Of a DNA stretch of 64,000 nt, positions 23,201-33,539 are shown piece by piece. Numbering within the stretch: position 1 is the stretch's first letter; each line of letters starts with the position of its first letter. The position numbers and the translations under genes were made by a program. Source of the stretch: Aradus depressus (lineage: Eukaryota > Arthropoda > Insecta > Hemiptera > Aradidae); assembly GCA_963662175.1 (NCBI GenBank), contig OY759216.1, positions 40,131,087 through 40,195,086 of the forward strand. Reading direction: 5' to 3'. The notes under the pieces are model-generated. The model saw only the letters and a list, made by a program, of their open reading frames with translations. It was not told where the DNA came from and did not search any database.

Positions 23201-26200
23201 CACAAACTCTAAATAAACAAGGCAAAAACCAGCTATCTTTTGAATGTTCAATAACAAGACACTTGAATTTTCCATAATAATTTCTGGCCTTGTTGTCACA
23301 ATATTGCTTTAAATGTTGCAGGTCTTTATATTTCTCTTTGGAAATAGGATAATTTCTTGGTATACGCTCGAGGTGGGAAGTAAAACTCGTTCTCTTCCAG
23401 TTTTGGTGTAGAAAGAATGGGTGTCCTTCGTGCAGGCTCATTGCGTTGTTTTCATTTTTTCACCAGTTTCAATGGGTTCGGAATCATGAGTGAACTAACC
23501 CACTGTCCGTTGTAGGTATCTCTGTGAAATATAAGTCGAGGATGCTCTATATCTATCTTCAACTCCCAAATATTCCTTATTTTCATGAGTGCTTTAAGCT
23601 GGCAAGTTGGCTCCAAAAATTGGGTCCAATTTCTGACGGTATATGAGTCTATCTTCTCAATTTTGAAGGAGCTCGGCTTGCTCCTCGCGATTTTGAAAGT
23701 TTTGAACCAATCATTGGGTGTTTGGACCTGAGCTTTTTGATTTACTTGGCCCATGTCCTTATCACATTCGAGGTAGGTATGCCCTCGAATGGGGAATGTC
23801 ATGGTGATCGCGTCAAGCCTTTTTTTTTTTGATGTACCATGTAGTGCAGTATCCTCCAACACTCAGAAACAATAAAACAGAAAACAGCGCTGTATAGAGT
23901 GAAGAAGGTAACACGGGCCAGGTTAGGACTTAGGGACTCGAGAGGATTCCTGTGAATAGTGCACTGAGGTTCATGGAGAAAGGAGGGGGAATTGAAAGAT
24001 AGCCTGTTCTTCCCCTGTACGCTGTATTTCAAACACTTGTTTGACGCTTCTAGACAGGTTTTTCCCCCGTTCGGACAATTCCATCGTCTCCGACACCTTT
24101 CAAAACATATAGAACCGTCGTTACCTAACTTTCGAAAAAAAAACTGAGATAGCTGGTTTTTCCCCTTTGGTTATGGTTTCATATGTCTTTTAATTTCTCA
24201 AGAATTACACTCAACCAGTAGGTTTTTTTTTTAATAGGTCGATTATGTTATGGTTTATGCTAAAGCATGTGCTTTTCAGATTTGCCATTATGCGTCTTGA
24301 AGCCCAATAAAGATATGTATAAATGTAGTTTATGAAGTTTAGAAGTAAGTAGGCCTCGTTGTAAAGTGCCTCTCAGTCGGCTAGATGCTCTACGCTATAG
24401 GTACTTTTGGAGTTAGTCGTGCCCAGTGAGTGTCCCGAAACGGGCTGAACACACTCCCATGGCATCCTTCTCCTAGGCTCTTTTAACTCCAATTTCTTAC
24501 CATTGTTCCTGCTTCAGTCTCATCCGTAAGAATCGGATGAGACTCGTTGCAATCAATATATATGAATTTAAATTTTAATGTACTCCCCCACTTCTTGAAA
24601 GCAATAGATACAAAAAAGTCGTCGGTCAATCACCGGCAATGTACTTCCCCAGAAGGAATTAATCAATTAACTTTTCGCTCCCCCTCCAAAACAAGCCGAC
24701 CGTTTGCGCTAATCTTCAATAGTTGACCTGCATAGGGCCTCCTAAATCCTCAAAATAAATGTTGTGTCGATAAATTCATTACTTGAGCAGTTATTTGGGT
24801 TTTTCAATTGAGCTCCTTACCCTTCATTAGGGTGTAACTCGTAGAATATAGTAGTCCCCTGTTGAGTCATCTTTCTTGTACACAAGTGGTCCCATATGGT
24901 ACGGCTCTGTTTGTACAGCTTCCATCTTCTCTTCATTTGAAGTAACACTATTATCAGAATGTAACTACAACTCACGTTCCTTTCTTTTTCTTCTGACTCA
25001 ACACATCCTCAACGATTCCAAATCCTTTGCAATTCTTCTAAAATTTCTTCTCTAGAAAGTTTAAAATAGGTAAAATAAAGTCAAAGTTTCATGAGCAAGC
25101 AAGTTGTGATTGGGTTTTTTGGATACTAATTTTTCCTTTTTTTAAAAATACTCATTTATGTTTTTTAGATATACCCATACTGCCAACTGTATCAGCTACA
25201 ATTACATTCCAAGACTTCGAATTTAGGGATGACATTGATCCTAAATTGTTTGAAATCCCGCCGTATTATAAAGAGGACCCTAATAGGTAAGTAGTGTTTT
25301 ATTTATATTTGAATTATCAAAAGCGCTTTTGCCTTATGACTGGCGATCGTAAGGCAAGCGCCCATGTATATTTGTATATTTTGACCAGTTTTTAACAGCG
25401 ATTGACTTATATTTTAACTGTTTATTTCAAATGGAATTCCACCAAATATCGTATTTGTAAAAAAAATAAGAGTTAATTACCTGTGAAGCATCACATTTGT
25501 TGAAATTCTGAAGAAAATATGTATCATTATGTTATAAAAATAATTGTGATTTTTTTCGCCCGATATATTTTTGAAGATCGAGATGCAAGTAACTAATAAA
25601 TAGAAATTTCGGAACTCCCTCAGGGGCTCATGTTCACCAGAGTGACGAAAGAGCGCTCTGGTAGTAGGCGATATAACCTAGTAGTTAAAGCTCAGGCATG
25701 AGTCATAATAACTTACTAAAAGAATTTTGTATTAATTTTTTATTGTATTTGTCGGTTTCACATTGGATTAACTGCAGTGGATCTTAGCGACGGCTATATA
25801 ATTACCATCCGGCTATCTGCAGAGAGCCGCCCTATCCTAAATTCCCATTGATATTCCAAAGTATTTTTAAAATTAAATGTCCCCAAATGATGATTTTTAG
25901 TTTGAACGAATAATTCACAGTTTTTTATCATACGTTCCATCACAAAATATTTTATTTTTCTATTTTCTTCAGAACCTTGAATTTGATGATAATAAGTTGT
26001 TGAAAAATCAAAATAGATTCGAGGTTATTTTCCCTGCAGAGCAAGCATATTTTTTTTGGATAATACAGTCATTTATAATTGTCCTTATTACATAAACGGC
26101 AGAAATTGATAATGCTAGACTGATTGTTATCGTCTTTATAGTTTCATTTTGATCCCTTTAAGGAGAACAAAAAATAATACAAATTTTTTTTAATGCTCGT

Positions 26201-26651
26201 TTCTCCTTTTTTCAAGCATTACTATTCTAAACGGAGCATTCCTTTAACACAATGCATATTATAATGTTACCTAATTTGGTGTTACTATTGTGAAGTGAAC
26301 CGTAATGCACTATTGAAGGCACCGAAAACTGTTTCTAGACTATTATTTTTAATAAAACAAAACAATTTTTCCCTTTTCGATGAACTTTTCGGATAAGAAT
26401 TGTGCTAAGCTACAAAATGTCTGAATTTTTTGAGTTTGTTGGTTGTTAAATTATTTTTATGTGTCTAGTCTGCACTAGGATAGTCGATAGTTGGCCACTA
26501 TCGATAGTCCGATACTATCTATCGCCTATCTCTAGACTGCACACACCGTGGCTCTTACATATTCTCCAAAGATTAATAAAAATATAGTTTCTAATCATAA
26601 TTGTATAGACATAAAACAGTATATTTTTTTTTTAGGTTTCCGGACATATGA
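11297..26651 (+). CDS. ANKRD13C: Ankyrin repeat domain-containing protein 13C orthologue, 11 exons
   Basis: Coding exons are 11297-11408, 11639-11680, 11932-12036, 13014-13145, 16169-16380, 17879-18010, 19048-19212, 20776-20925, 22110-22239, 25169-25286 and 26636-26651. All junctions are GT-AG, the frame is maintained throughout, and the sum is 1314 nt (437 residues, TGA at 26649). Residues about 4-95 form ankyrin repeats (LHECVFHGDVRKL, HGNTALHLAVMLGRKE, NMAGWSPLAEAISYGDRQ). From about residue 115 comes the GPCR-chaperone domain (PF11904-type), with DFYLELKWDFTSW, LPLVSRILPSDICKI, VDILMSSDIVAVQ, MVLDSRKRREHLTEEDL, HLNKLREFIQLKLPPGFPVK and the terminal NRFPDI. In mammals ANKRD13C acts in the ER membrane region as a chaperone that controls receptor biogenesis. 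The long low-complexity N-terminal extension of the human protein is absent. The exon 8 acceptor (AG at 20774-20775) has a weak pyrimidine tract and is chosen by frame and homology. Candidate AATAAA signals lie at 27116 and 27141. Confidence 0.92.
13111..13360 (+). repeat. Five 50-bp tandem copies spanning the exon 4 splice donor
   Basis: Units begin at 13111, 13161, 13211, 13261 and 13311, each starting TTATTTGGAGCTCAAATGGG (copy 3 has one substitution, AAATAGG). Each contains the coding end of ANKRD13C exon 4 (LELKWDFTSW), the donor and about 10 intronic bases. The donors are GTAAGT in copies 1, 3 and 5 (13146, 13246, 13346) and GTAATT in copies 2 and 4 (13196, 13296). Only donor 1 joins exon 5 in the right phase without a stop. 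Donors 2 and 3 shift the frame, and use of donors 4 or 5 retains a TAG at 13238. Sequence after copy 5 is unique intron. Confidence 0.9.
13640..13905 (+). repeat. Dispersed repeat with TCTGTCTGTGGCATCG motif and C run
   Basis: The segment carries TGTGTGTCTGTCTGTGGCAT followed by 'cgcagcttcaagacgtctgaaccgattt', a low-complexity plus conserved block of the type found at many positions in invertebrate genomes. It ends in a 15-nt or longer C run and an A run. It lies in ANKRD13C intron 4. I do not know its mobilisation mechanism. Confidence 0.4.
14470..14660 (+). mobile_element. Possible tRNA-derived SINE relic
   Basis: A B-box-like GGGTTCAAATCCC (about 14572) sits in a short, moderately GC-rich stretch followed by 'gagcggttggaaaacctg'. 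An A box is not clear and the copy is decayed. Confidence 0.25.
14799..15099 (-). mobile_element. 5'-truncated non-LTR insertion with target-site duplication
   Basis: The 11-bp word CAGCTAGGACT occurs at 14799-14809 and again at 15089-15099. Between them lies a 24-nt T run (14810-14833) followed by about 255 bp of GC-rich sequence. A poly(A) tail on the minus strand bounded by a direct target duplication is the signature of target-primed reverse transcription. The body has no clear protein motif and looks like a LINE 3' untranslated end (GGGGTTTTAGTGGGTATGG on the minus strand). The host is ANKRD13C intron 4. Confidence 0.75.
15309..15520 (-). mobile_element. SINE family A copy, tRNA head missing
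   Basis: Reading on the plus strand, 'ttattgtgactcatccccgg', 'gcctactaccagagc', 'gagcccgact', 'cacctagggcagg' and 'cccatccgaaggtcggcgtg' match the other family A copies in this window (for example 60643-60958). The copy ends before the tRNA-like part. Confidence 0.7.
15809..15892. repeat. Near-perfect hairpin, 38-nt arms, 8-nt loop
   Basis: Left arm 15809-15846 starts TTGACCAGGGTTGAGCATGG. Right arm 15855-15892 is its near reverse complement (CCTATGCTAAACCCTGGTCA). It lies just upstream of ANKRD13C exon 5 in intron 4 and is likely a short foldback element or the product of an inverted duplication. Confidence 0.8.
16669..16709. repeat. Short inverted repeat, 12-nt arms
   Basis: ATTCCTCCAATT (16669-16680) and AATTGGAGGAAT (16698-16709) are perfect reverse complements around a 17-nt loop, in ANKRD13C intron 5, directly before the RNase H relic. 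Confidence 0.7.
16690..17010 (+). pseudogene. Retrotransposon RNase H domain relic
   Basis: Translated pieces in the plus direction include WRNAGVAVYSAPSWISEHF, an AECNAVGVAVDI block resembling the E-containing helix, and SEHCGVLGNET (about 16862-16895), which matches the GHCGVLGNExAD motif of LINE-encoded RNase H. Stops and frame changes interrupt it. It lies in ANKRD13C intron 5. Confidence 0.6.
17659..17700. repeat. Perfect 19-nt hairpin with 4-nt loop
   Basis: AACATACAAGCCTCCTTTT (17659-17677), loop AACT, then the exact reverse complement (17682-17700). It lies in ANKRD13C intron 5. Possible explanations are cruciform-prone DNA or joined transposon ends. Confidence 0.85.
19924..20765 (+). 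repeat. Pair of direct repeats in ANKRD13C intron 7
   Basis: About 70 bp near 19924-19990 ('atcattacttatcaatttat', 'catatttattgtgttgagg') recur with substitutions near 20698-20765 ('attattacttatccatctgt', 'cgtatttattgtattgag'). The second copy forms the sequence immediately upstream of the exon 8 acceptor. The stretch between them holds GC-richer filler without coding similarity. Confidence 0.5.
22440..22690. mobile_element. Foldback MITE in ANKRD13C intron 9
   Basis: 'gtgtcgatatagtggaaag' (22463) and 'atttatattgtataattcc' pair approximately with 'ggaattaaacaatataaaag' (22625) and flanking sequence, giving an imperfect palindrome around a central 'gcttacgctatcgtcaacac'. The same words occur in the copies near 28110-28440 and 41270-41545. 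Confidence 0.55.
23184..23441 (-). pseudogene. DUF7869-like transposon protein fragment, C-terminal part
   Basis: This 85-codon frame is shifted by one base relative to the preceding fragment. It contains YPISKEKYKDLQHLKQYCDN, which resembles the family C-terminal helix (I-S-x-x-K-x-K-D-L-...-Y). With the preceding frame it covers the last third of a typical protein of this family. The frameshift between 23452 and 23441 indicates decay. Confidence 0.5.
23452..23862 (-). pseudogene. DUF7869-like transposon protein fragment, middle part
   Basis: The 136-codon open frame contains MTFPIRGHTYLECDKDMG, which matches the F-P-V-R-G-H-S-Y-x-x-x-D-R-x-F-G type core of DUF7869-like proteins. These are repetitive, transposon-borne, RNase-H-fold-like proteins of arthropods and cnidarians. 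It is followed by a DWFKTFKIARSKPSSF region typical of the same family. The N-terminal part is not recognisable, and the open frame begins just after an A run at a likely frameshift. The function in transposition is inferred from linkage to the inverted repeats, not shown. Confidence 0.55.
24600..24830 (+). repeat. Dispersed repeat family R, copy 1
   Basis: 'ctccctccaaaac'-type text, 'cgaccgttt', 'gtgtcgataaattcattact' and 'cagttatttgggtttttcaa' recur in diverged form at 39320, 46975, 52915 and 62490. No coding capacity is seen. It lies in ANKRD13C intron 9. Confidence 0.45.
25610..25712 (+). mobile_element. SINE family A copy, 3' end only
   Basis: 'caccagagtgacgaaagagc', 'gctctggtagtaggcgatat', 'agttaaagctcaggcatgag' and 'tcataataact' match the 3' part of the family. 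The 5' tRNA-like part is absent, consistent with truncation. It lies in ANKRD13C intron 10. Confidence 0.75.
26460..26545. repeat. Palindromic TATCGATAGT cluster
   Basis: 'gatagtcgatagttggccac' and 'tatcgatagtccgatactat' form nested inverted repeats bounded by 'agtctgcac' and 'agactgcac' words. Such TATCGATA-rich ends are seen in hAT-like MITEs. The segment lies just upstream of ANKRD13C exon 11. Confidence 0.4.
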
Positions 26652-28100
26652 CCATCAGAAAGTGTTACCCTCTGTGATCACGGCGTCGAACTGGAGTTAT
26701 GTTCCGGTTCTACTTGCCTTATAACTCTCGACCAATAATCATAATAATAATAATCACAATGAAGAAATTTGTGGTCTCTCCGTCGAATGTTTTTACGATG
26801 GAAGGTGGCACATTCTTGAGCCTACTGAGTCAGGTTTGTCACTTCGACCTCTCAACGACAAGCCCGCCTTACATGTTCTCTCATATCTTCAAATATAATA
26901 TAAATATTTATATTTTTATATGTATAAAAGGACCTAAAAGGTATATTTAAAAGATTCTATATTTTTGGTTTATTTTGATTATTGTAAGTTACCTATAAAC
27001 TGTGATGGGCATGCAGAAATCCATAAATAATGTGTTATTCAATTTTTTTTTAGCACTAAAGACTTGTATTAGTTTTATAGGATCGGAAAAAAGTAATCTA
27101 GGTGTTGAGTACTCAAATAAATAAATTCAATTGAGGGAAAAATAAAGACAGGTAATTTATTCATTAGTCATGACCATACATGTAGAATAAATTGAATTTT
27201 ATCTAAACCAATTTATTTTTTTAAAGTACAACGGGATTACTTCTGTTGGACCCCACAGAAATGATGTAAGTCTTAGGCCAAAGAAATTTATTGTAATTCG
27301 TAGTTTAATAAGGCCTTGAAGAGCATCAGTTTAATTTCTATCTATTGAGCTTCAAGGGAAAAACAGCTGGACATATATTCACGAGCATTTCAATGATCGT
27401 GCAGCATAGAATACAGGCTACGTGGCACCCAAAAATTTCTGATTGTGGGGGGGGGGGGGGGGGGGGAGACCCCATTTTAAATTTAAAACGATGTTGTACG
27501 AGATTTCGAAATTGTGTACCTTTGTAATGGAAGGGGATTTTAATAAAAACTTTTTTTCACGGGTTTGCGAAAATGGTTGAACTTCTTATATTGGCTCAAC
27601 TTAGAATGTAGGCTACAGGATATTCAACAATTTATCTAATCAGCTTCAGGTTAAATAATATAACTTAAAGTACCTCCGAGGCGATGCTCTTTCACGTAAT
27701 CGGTATATCCCCGTTACCGTTATAAATAATTGGAAAACATGTTATTTGTGGATATAATTATGTCCATTGTATTTTAATTTATTTGTTACTTAAACCTGTT
27801 TCAATAGGTTTTAAGTTATTTAAGCGTTGTGTGTTTTAAAAGGTCATGATTTCGTCGATTGGAGTGACTTCGGACGAATCTAAGTGGAAAGTCGAATACT
27901 GTGTTATATTGTGTCTTGTATGGACCTATAATGTTAGAGCCAAGCTTCACCCAACATTTAATATTTCTTGCTCAATTTTTATTATTATTTACAATCAGCA
28001 ATATTCTGACATTGTTTTAATTTAAAGAATTTAATGAAATTCGCAGCTTTTGTAATTCTCTTCGAACTATGTACGTTTCACGATGATGAAGAGGTAAGAA
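26652..28100. other. ANKRD13C 3' flank and spacer
   Basis: The 3' untranslated region probably runs from the TGA to one of the AATAAA sites at 27116 or 27141. A 20-nt G run near 27447-27466 and AT-rich filler follow. No further coding similarity was found. Confidence 0.4.
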
Positions 28101-28109
28101 TGTACACTA

Positions 28110-28450
28110 ATAGAGAATTTAAATCAATATTTTACCGAAAATCTTGTAAATAAATAAAAACAAAGAACAAGTTTAATATTTATAGCGTCTAATTCCACAA
28201 AAATATATACAGAAAGTATATCGGTGTCGGCTTACGATATCGTCAAGGAGGCATTAAGTTCATCAGTTACTGTTTAACTTTGTATTGATGATGGCGTAAG
28301 CCGAAATCAGTACTCTATATGTGTCATGTTTGTGGAGTTGAACAATATTAATGTTAAACTTGTAATTTGTTTTTATTTTATTTTATTTTTGTTAGTTTTT
28401 CCATTATATCGATACAGATCACAAAAATGTATTCGGGCAATGAAAATCTT
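28110..28450. mobile_element. Foldback MITE copy
   Basis: 'aagtttaatatttatagcg' and 'aattccacaaaaatatata' on the left pair imperfectly with 'gtggagttgaacaatattaa' and 'tgttaaacttg' on the right. Inside, 'cggcttacgatatcgtcaa' pairs with 'ttgatgatggcgtaagccg'. Flanking 'ccattatatcgatac' matches the arm seen near 9945 and 22463. The nested palindrome and several copies indicate a non-autonomous foldback element. Confidence 0.6.
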
Positions 28451-28459
28451 GGATTCTAT

Positions 28460-29980
28460 GACCAGACAGCGTTGACACCACATCATATCCATCATGAGCT
28501 ATGATTGACGACTAACGATTGAATTAGTTTTTTTTCCCTCAATTTAAATTTCTTTTTATTATATTATTCCTTTTCATTTATTAACATCTAAAAGAGTGAA
28601 ACCAAAATATAAATATAATTGCCAAATTGACTGTCTCCCAACGTAGAGAGAAGGGAATATGAGCAACCTCTGCGAAAACTTCGCAAGACAACAAGACTGA
28701 GGTCTCAACTGCGCGATGTTACTGCTTCTCCATATTGGGTCTATTTTAAAGACTACTTTCTACTTACCACACTTCTAATTGTTCATGTTTTTTTTTTTCT
28801 GACTTCAAAAAATTACTGTATACAATCAGTTCAAGTTTTGGTCGCTATGCGACGTGGTTTTTATGTTGCGCACTATTTCTTTATGAGAACACACAGCATT
28901 TTTGTTTCAATGCCCTTAAATTATTCAGTTGGTTCCTTTAAAATATCTTTTGGGTCCTTTTATAAGAAGAATATTTATTTCTAATAATAAATAAGTGAAC
29001 TCCCTTCGAAAAAAAAGTATTTTTTATTTAAAGTATTAATTGTTATTGCCAGCGTATTGTTGTTTCATTTGCTTTATTAAGAATATCTCTTAAATTTTCT
29101 TTTATATTGCCATCTTTAATAGGTATTTATGGCTGATGACTATAATTAATTTCACGTTTATTTTTTTTTTTCGAATGCTCACAAGAAAATTTATTTTTAA
29201 ACGAAAAGAGATAATTAGGTTTAAACAATAAAGAGCTTTATTTAATTTTTTTTTTGTCGATGTTACCAAAATTATTTTCAAAATAAAAACTCCATCCAAT
29301 ATATACACAGTGATTTATAACGTAAATAACGTTTACATTTTTTTTTTTTTGAAGCGATCATTTTGAGTAAAAATTAGGTCATATTCTCTTTATTTATGGA
29401 ACTACAGCCATTTAAATTTTCAAACACAATATTTGCATTTTTTTAAACACAAATTAAACTACGATATAATGCAAATTATTTCAAAGAATAAGGAATGATA
29501 GGTTTCTTCATTTATGTTAAATTGTGTTCAAGAGGTTACCTGTTAATAAGATTGTAAATGTGTTATGATCGATCAGCTGTAGTTACATATCTAAACAGAA
29601 TAGGAACACATTTTACTCTTAATGACCTCCTCAAAAAAATCTCAACTTTTTTTACACTCGTTATATTGACCTGTGTACATATGTAATATTATGAATTCCC
29701 CAGATCTAATACAAAATTACTCTTTATCGTTCATACTCTCACTCGTTTTACACACTTTTATAAACTCGTCTTAAAAAGTAATAACATTAACATTTTCTAA
29801 GGCCTACAGAAATTATAACCTTAGAATTAAATTGCAGAAAACTACTAATATGCAAAAAAACAAAAAAAAATTGTGAAATACTTATTTTGGACAAAATTGT
29901 ATTTTTGGATGTTATGATGAACGCTATGTGTGTAATACAAAATCATAGAATAGCACTATTTCTGGTTTTATTCGAAGTAT
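28460..29980. other. AT-rich spacer, no feature recognised
   Basis: Short chance frames, T runs and A runs only. A moderately GC-rich patch near 28620-28740 shows no motif that I recognise. Confidence 0.4.
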
Positions 29981-29982
29981 TT

Positions 29983-30170
29983 TCGGTGGTAGCGCAGGGG
30001 TTGTGCTTGCCTACTATGCTAAACACTGCGGACTATCTGGAGGGTAAAAAAGGCTGACCTTCGAAGGAGACATTAAACGACGGTACAGAGCCTTTGAGAT
30101 GTCGCGCGTTTGTACGCATTAAAGACCTGGACGTATCGTAACTATTTTCAGCAATTTGGCTGTTCAACAA
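29983..30170 (+). mobile_element. tRNA-headed SINE, family B
   Basis: CGGTGGTAGCGCAGGGGTTG has an A-box-like layout. It is followed by 'ctgaccttcgaaggagacat', 'taaacgacggtacagagcc' and 'gatgtcgcgcg'. Similar middle text occurs at 38225-38325. The B box is degraded. It differs in sequence from family A. Confidence 0.5.
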
Positions 30171-30311
30171 AATTATTATTACTTTTTTTTTGTAATGGAA
30201 ACATTAGTAGGTGATCCCACAAATTGTTTTGCACTGAATTCAGATATGTAATTGAAATTTCTGCATCACCTCTAATTTCCATGAGGCATTTTAGTTATAT
30301 TTTTGTTTGTG

Positions 30312-30367
<56 letters not shown>
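30312..30367 (+). repeat. 56-nt poly(A) run
   Basis: An uninterrupted A tract. No retroelement body was recognised directly upstream, so it may be an orphan tail or an expanded microsatellite. The exact length is uncertain in any assembly. Confidence 0.9.
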
Positions 30368-30370
<3 letters not shown>

Positions 30371-30844
30371 ATTCATTACACATATTTCTGCTTGTCAGAG
30401 CTAAAGTTATAATTATGTAAAAAATAATTTATAAATAATCAAACCGTAGGTACAAGTAATACCAATGAACATTCTATTTTTTTACTGTTTTAAAGAGTAA
30501 AGAGGAAAAAATATATTAAACTTTAGAAAATGTATATTTATCAGTAATATAAAATTCAATATCTGCTAAACTGAAGATAAAAAATAATTTGTACAAAAAA
30601 CATAAAGAAAGAACTGTGAAAGGTACTCTGATTGCTTGCCACAGTTATCCAGCATTATAAAAAAAACAAGAGGATATTCCAGAACTAAATATTTAAAATT
30701 TCCATGAGGTTCGATCATCTCTGGAAGTTTTTGATGCTCGAATTCTATGGGGCGACCGACACAGATTCACACATTGAGGACGTTGCGCCGGCCGGGTGAG
30801 GACTGTGTCAGACTGCGGCCTAAGTACGAGGTCACCCATATCCT

Positions 30845-30952
30845 AAAGTTAACCTACCCGGGATAAGGTAACCTAACAGCGTACAGGCTCGGGACCATCC
30901 CTTAACGATCATCGGTTCAGGCAAGCACACTCTGAGCTACCGGCGCCCTCGT
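30845..30952 (-). mobile_element. SINE family A, degraded head fragment
   Basis: 'gcgtacaggctcgggaccat', 'cccttaacg' and 'gagctaccggcgccctc' match the tRNA-proximal part of family A in reverse orientation. The remainder to about 30750 ('ggggcgaccgacacag') is a different repeat also seen near 8005. Confidence 0.5.
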
Positions 30953-30954
30953 GT

Positions 30955-33180
30955 ATATTATATAATAAGCATATCGTGCATAGTTTGACATTATATTCCT
31001 ATACTGTTTAAAAGATGCTCAGTATTGACAATTATTAGTAGTATACTTAATTGTCTGAATAATCAAATCTAAAACAAGAACATTACCGAATTAGCGACTG
31101 TTGAATGTTGAAAATTTATTCTCAATTATTTAGCGAAGCGTAGTTACATTTACACCCCGCAGTGAACATTTTACACTCTTTTTCACCGGTTTGGATTACC
31201 GAACAGTTGCTATTTAGAGTTCGTAAGTGATTTTGTTTTAGGTCTGTGGGCTGAAGATTTGTAATTATTAAATGTTTCGTCCATTACTATTTTTCTCATT
31301 TTGAAAATTTATAATAATTTTCTAAACTTAGAAATATTTCTAAAACCTCCGAGGTACAAATACATACATTTTTTGAAAATAATAATAAAAACATTTTTTT
31401 TATGAGTGTAATTGTATTTTGATCACAAAAATATTTTATAATTGCCACCAAAGAAAAACCTTTTATCTTTTTTAATAGCTAGTCCTTATGAAAAAAAAAA
31501 AAAAAAAAAAAAAAAAATCGTGATTCACGTTTTCTAGATGTATTGTTTTTATGTGTGATCATATAGTGTATGTTTAGATAACTTTTGAACTGTGTTATTT
31601 TAAACATGATTCATGTGTTCAATAAAACATTATATATATTTTAAAAACATATCCTTCATCTTGTATTTTTTATTCAAATTTATTATTTAAGTAAGGTTTT
31701 TTCCTAAATGTTAGATGTTAGTTATTTGTTAGAACTAAGTGGTCCATTTTGTAAATATTTATGTATTTTTATAGAAATGCCTTTTCATTGGTTATAATAT
31801 TTATTATGTCTGGATTAATCCTTCCTTAGTTTTAAAACAAATAAAAAAAATAATATCACTTTAGATTGCTCTTGAAGATTTGTTTTTTTTAAATATACCA
31901 ATAAGTAAAAAGACTTACTAAATTTTAATGGAAATCTTAATTTATATACATTGTATTTTAAATTGTCTGATGTTTAACATTTTCTCTTTGATTGTCACTT
32001 AACTATTTATTTTTTGTCAGTTTAGCAAGCAATCAGTTCAATGGCCAGCCACGCTAACACCATTTCCAGGACTGTCTTACAAAATATGTCCTCTCTATTT
32101 TCATCATTTTTTGGAATTCTATTTGTATATATGGAACACAACAAGCACCAAAATTACATGAAAACATTTTCTATCTAACTAATAAGTTTAATGTTTTTCG
32201 TCGGTAGTTTCATAATTATTATCAAAATAAGTTCGCGGGCCTGAAGACAATTATTTCTCTGTGTTTTAATAAGTATTTTAAATATGTTTTTTATTCATTA
32301 CTTCATTGAAAAAAATAATAATGCAATTTGAACTTGAATTACAGTTATAGTTACTTTAGTTTATTATAAATGTATATCTTATCCCTGGTGATAAATTTTG
32401 ATGTGATAGAAAATAGAAAAAGAGCTTAAGTAATATTTAAACCTTCCCGAAATAAATGTGTGGATGTCTTTTTGTAGGATCCTCAGCGTACTCACATAAT
32501 GTTCATTCCATGTCGGATCAGCCAATGACCTCTCAGATTTTTTGTGCATAAGTTGTACCTAATAAAAATACAAACAAATGTAAATTATTAGATTTTTTTG
32601 ATGGGTAGTTTCATTGAAGAGAACGGAGAGACTGTTGCCTACTTCCCCTCCCGGTCGGAGGCCTCACTCTCCAACGTCTCGTTCTCTTATTCACTTCCTA
32701 CCTTTCATGTTCTAACATCCATGATAACGTTCTGATACATTCATGATAAAGATGTCCAATCAACTATTTTTATTTCAATTATATAAAATAGAAAAAAGGA
32801 AAATTATACATTTTAATATATAAAAAAAAAAATTAACTCACCAAACATTTACCAAATAATCAAAAAACTAACCAAAATTCCGCCCCCCCCCCCAAGATTT
32901 AATTAGTTAATTGGTTGTTATTTTTGTTGTTGATGATTTACTTTTTCAGTATTATTTTTTTCCAACAGAAAACCAACCAAAATAGTGTATTTGTACTTTT
33001 TCTTGACGATTTTCTTCATGTTTATATATCATCAATGTTTTTGTATATGTTGATGTTTGAAAAGCTCGTTTGGTGAAGTAAAACCACAAATATACTGTTT
33101 TTATTAGTTTTTTTATTTTATATAAATGTATGATTTTTGTTCTTTTTCTATTTTATGTAATTCAAAACTCAAGGCCCAGC
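30955..33180. other. AT-rich spacer with an A run, no gene recognised
   Basis: Contains a 27-nt A tract (about 31491-31517), a short C run (32883-32892) and a GC-richer patch (32620-32700) without coding similarity. Confidence 0.4.
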
Positions 33181-33539
33181 TACCCAGCCCTGTGAGGACA
33201 GCAGGAAGAGCTACAGCCAGGTAAGATTCCTGGAGCCTCGGCACCTCATCCTCGCCTTCATGCCACTCCATCTTCATCAGACTCCAGCATCGCCAACACC
33301 ATATCTAATTCACCACATTCCTCAATATTGACTCATCTCAAAAACATACACACCTCTCAATACTACTGTGAACCGTAAGTGGTTGCATCTTGCACTGATA
33401 TGAACTAAACGCACTATTGCACAGACGCCTACAGCATTTTATCATACCTCATTAGCCCGTAGACTGCAAACCTCAATCATATCCCTCCCATTTAATCATT
33501 ATCATTTGATCATGTATACTGTCCTCCAAACAAGTAACA

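Larger units (their letters stand above)
23001..24172 (-). mobile_element. TIR DNA transposon with DUF7869-like relic, in intron 9
   Basis: The left end (23005) reads GGGGAAAAACCAGCTATCTC followed by AG and a T run. The right end (about 24134-24165) is its reverse complement, giving perfect inverted repeats of about 30 nt spaced by roughly 1.1 kb. Flanks also share an outward 'catatgaa', so the true ends may lie up to 20 bp further out. The minus strand carries two adjoining open frames with DUF7869-like similarity (separate entries). The element sits in ANKRD13C intron 9, in antisense orientation. Confidence 0.7.

Noticed and set aside
26699..26950. 83-codon frame after ANKRD13C stop
   Set aside because: Lies in the 3' untranslated region; the conserved protein end (RFPDI then stop) is already reached in exon 11.
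27345..27527. Open frame with a glycine run
   Set aside because: Produced by a 20-nt G tract in the ANKRD13C 3' flank.
30224..30412. Open frame with a long lysine run
   Set aside because: The frame is open only because of the 56-nt A run; no protein family similarity on either side.
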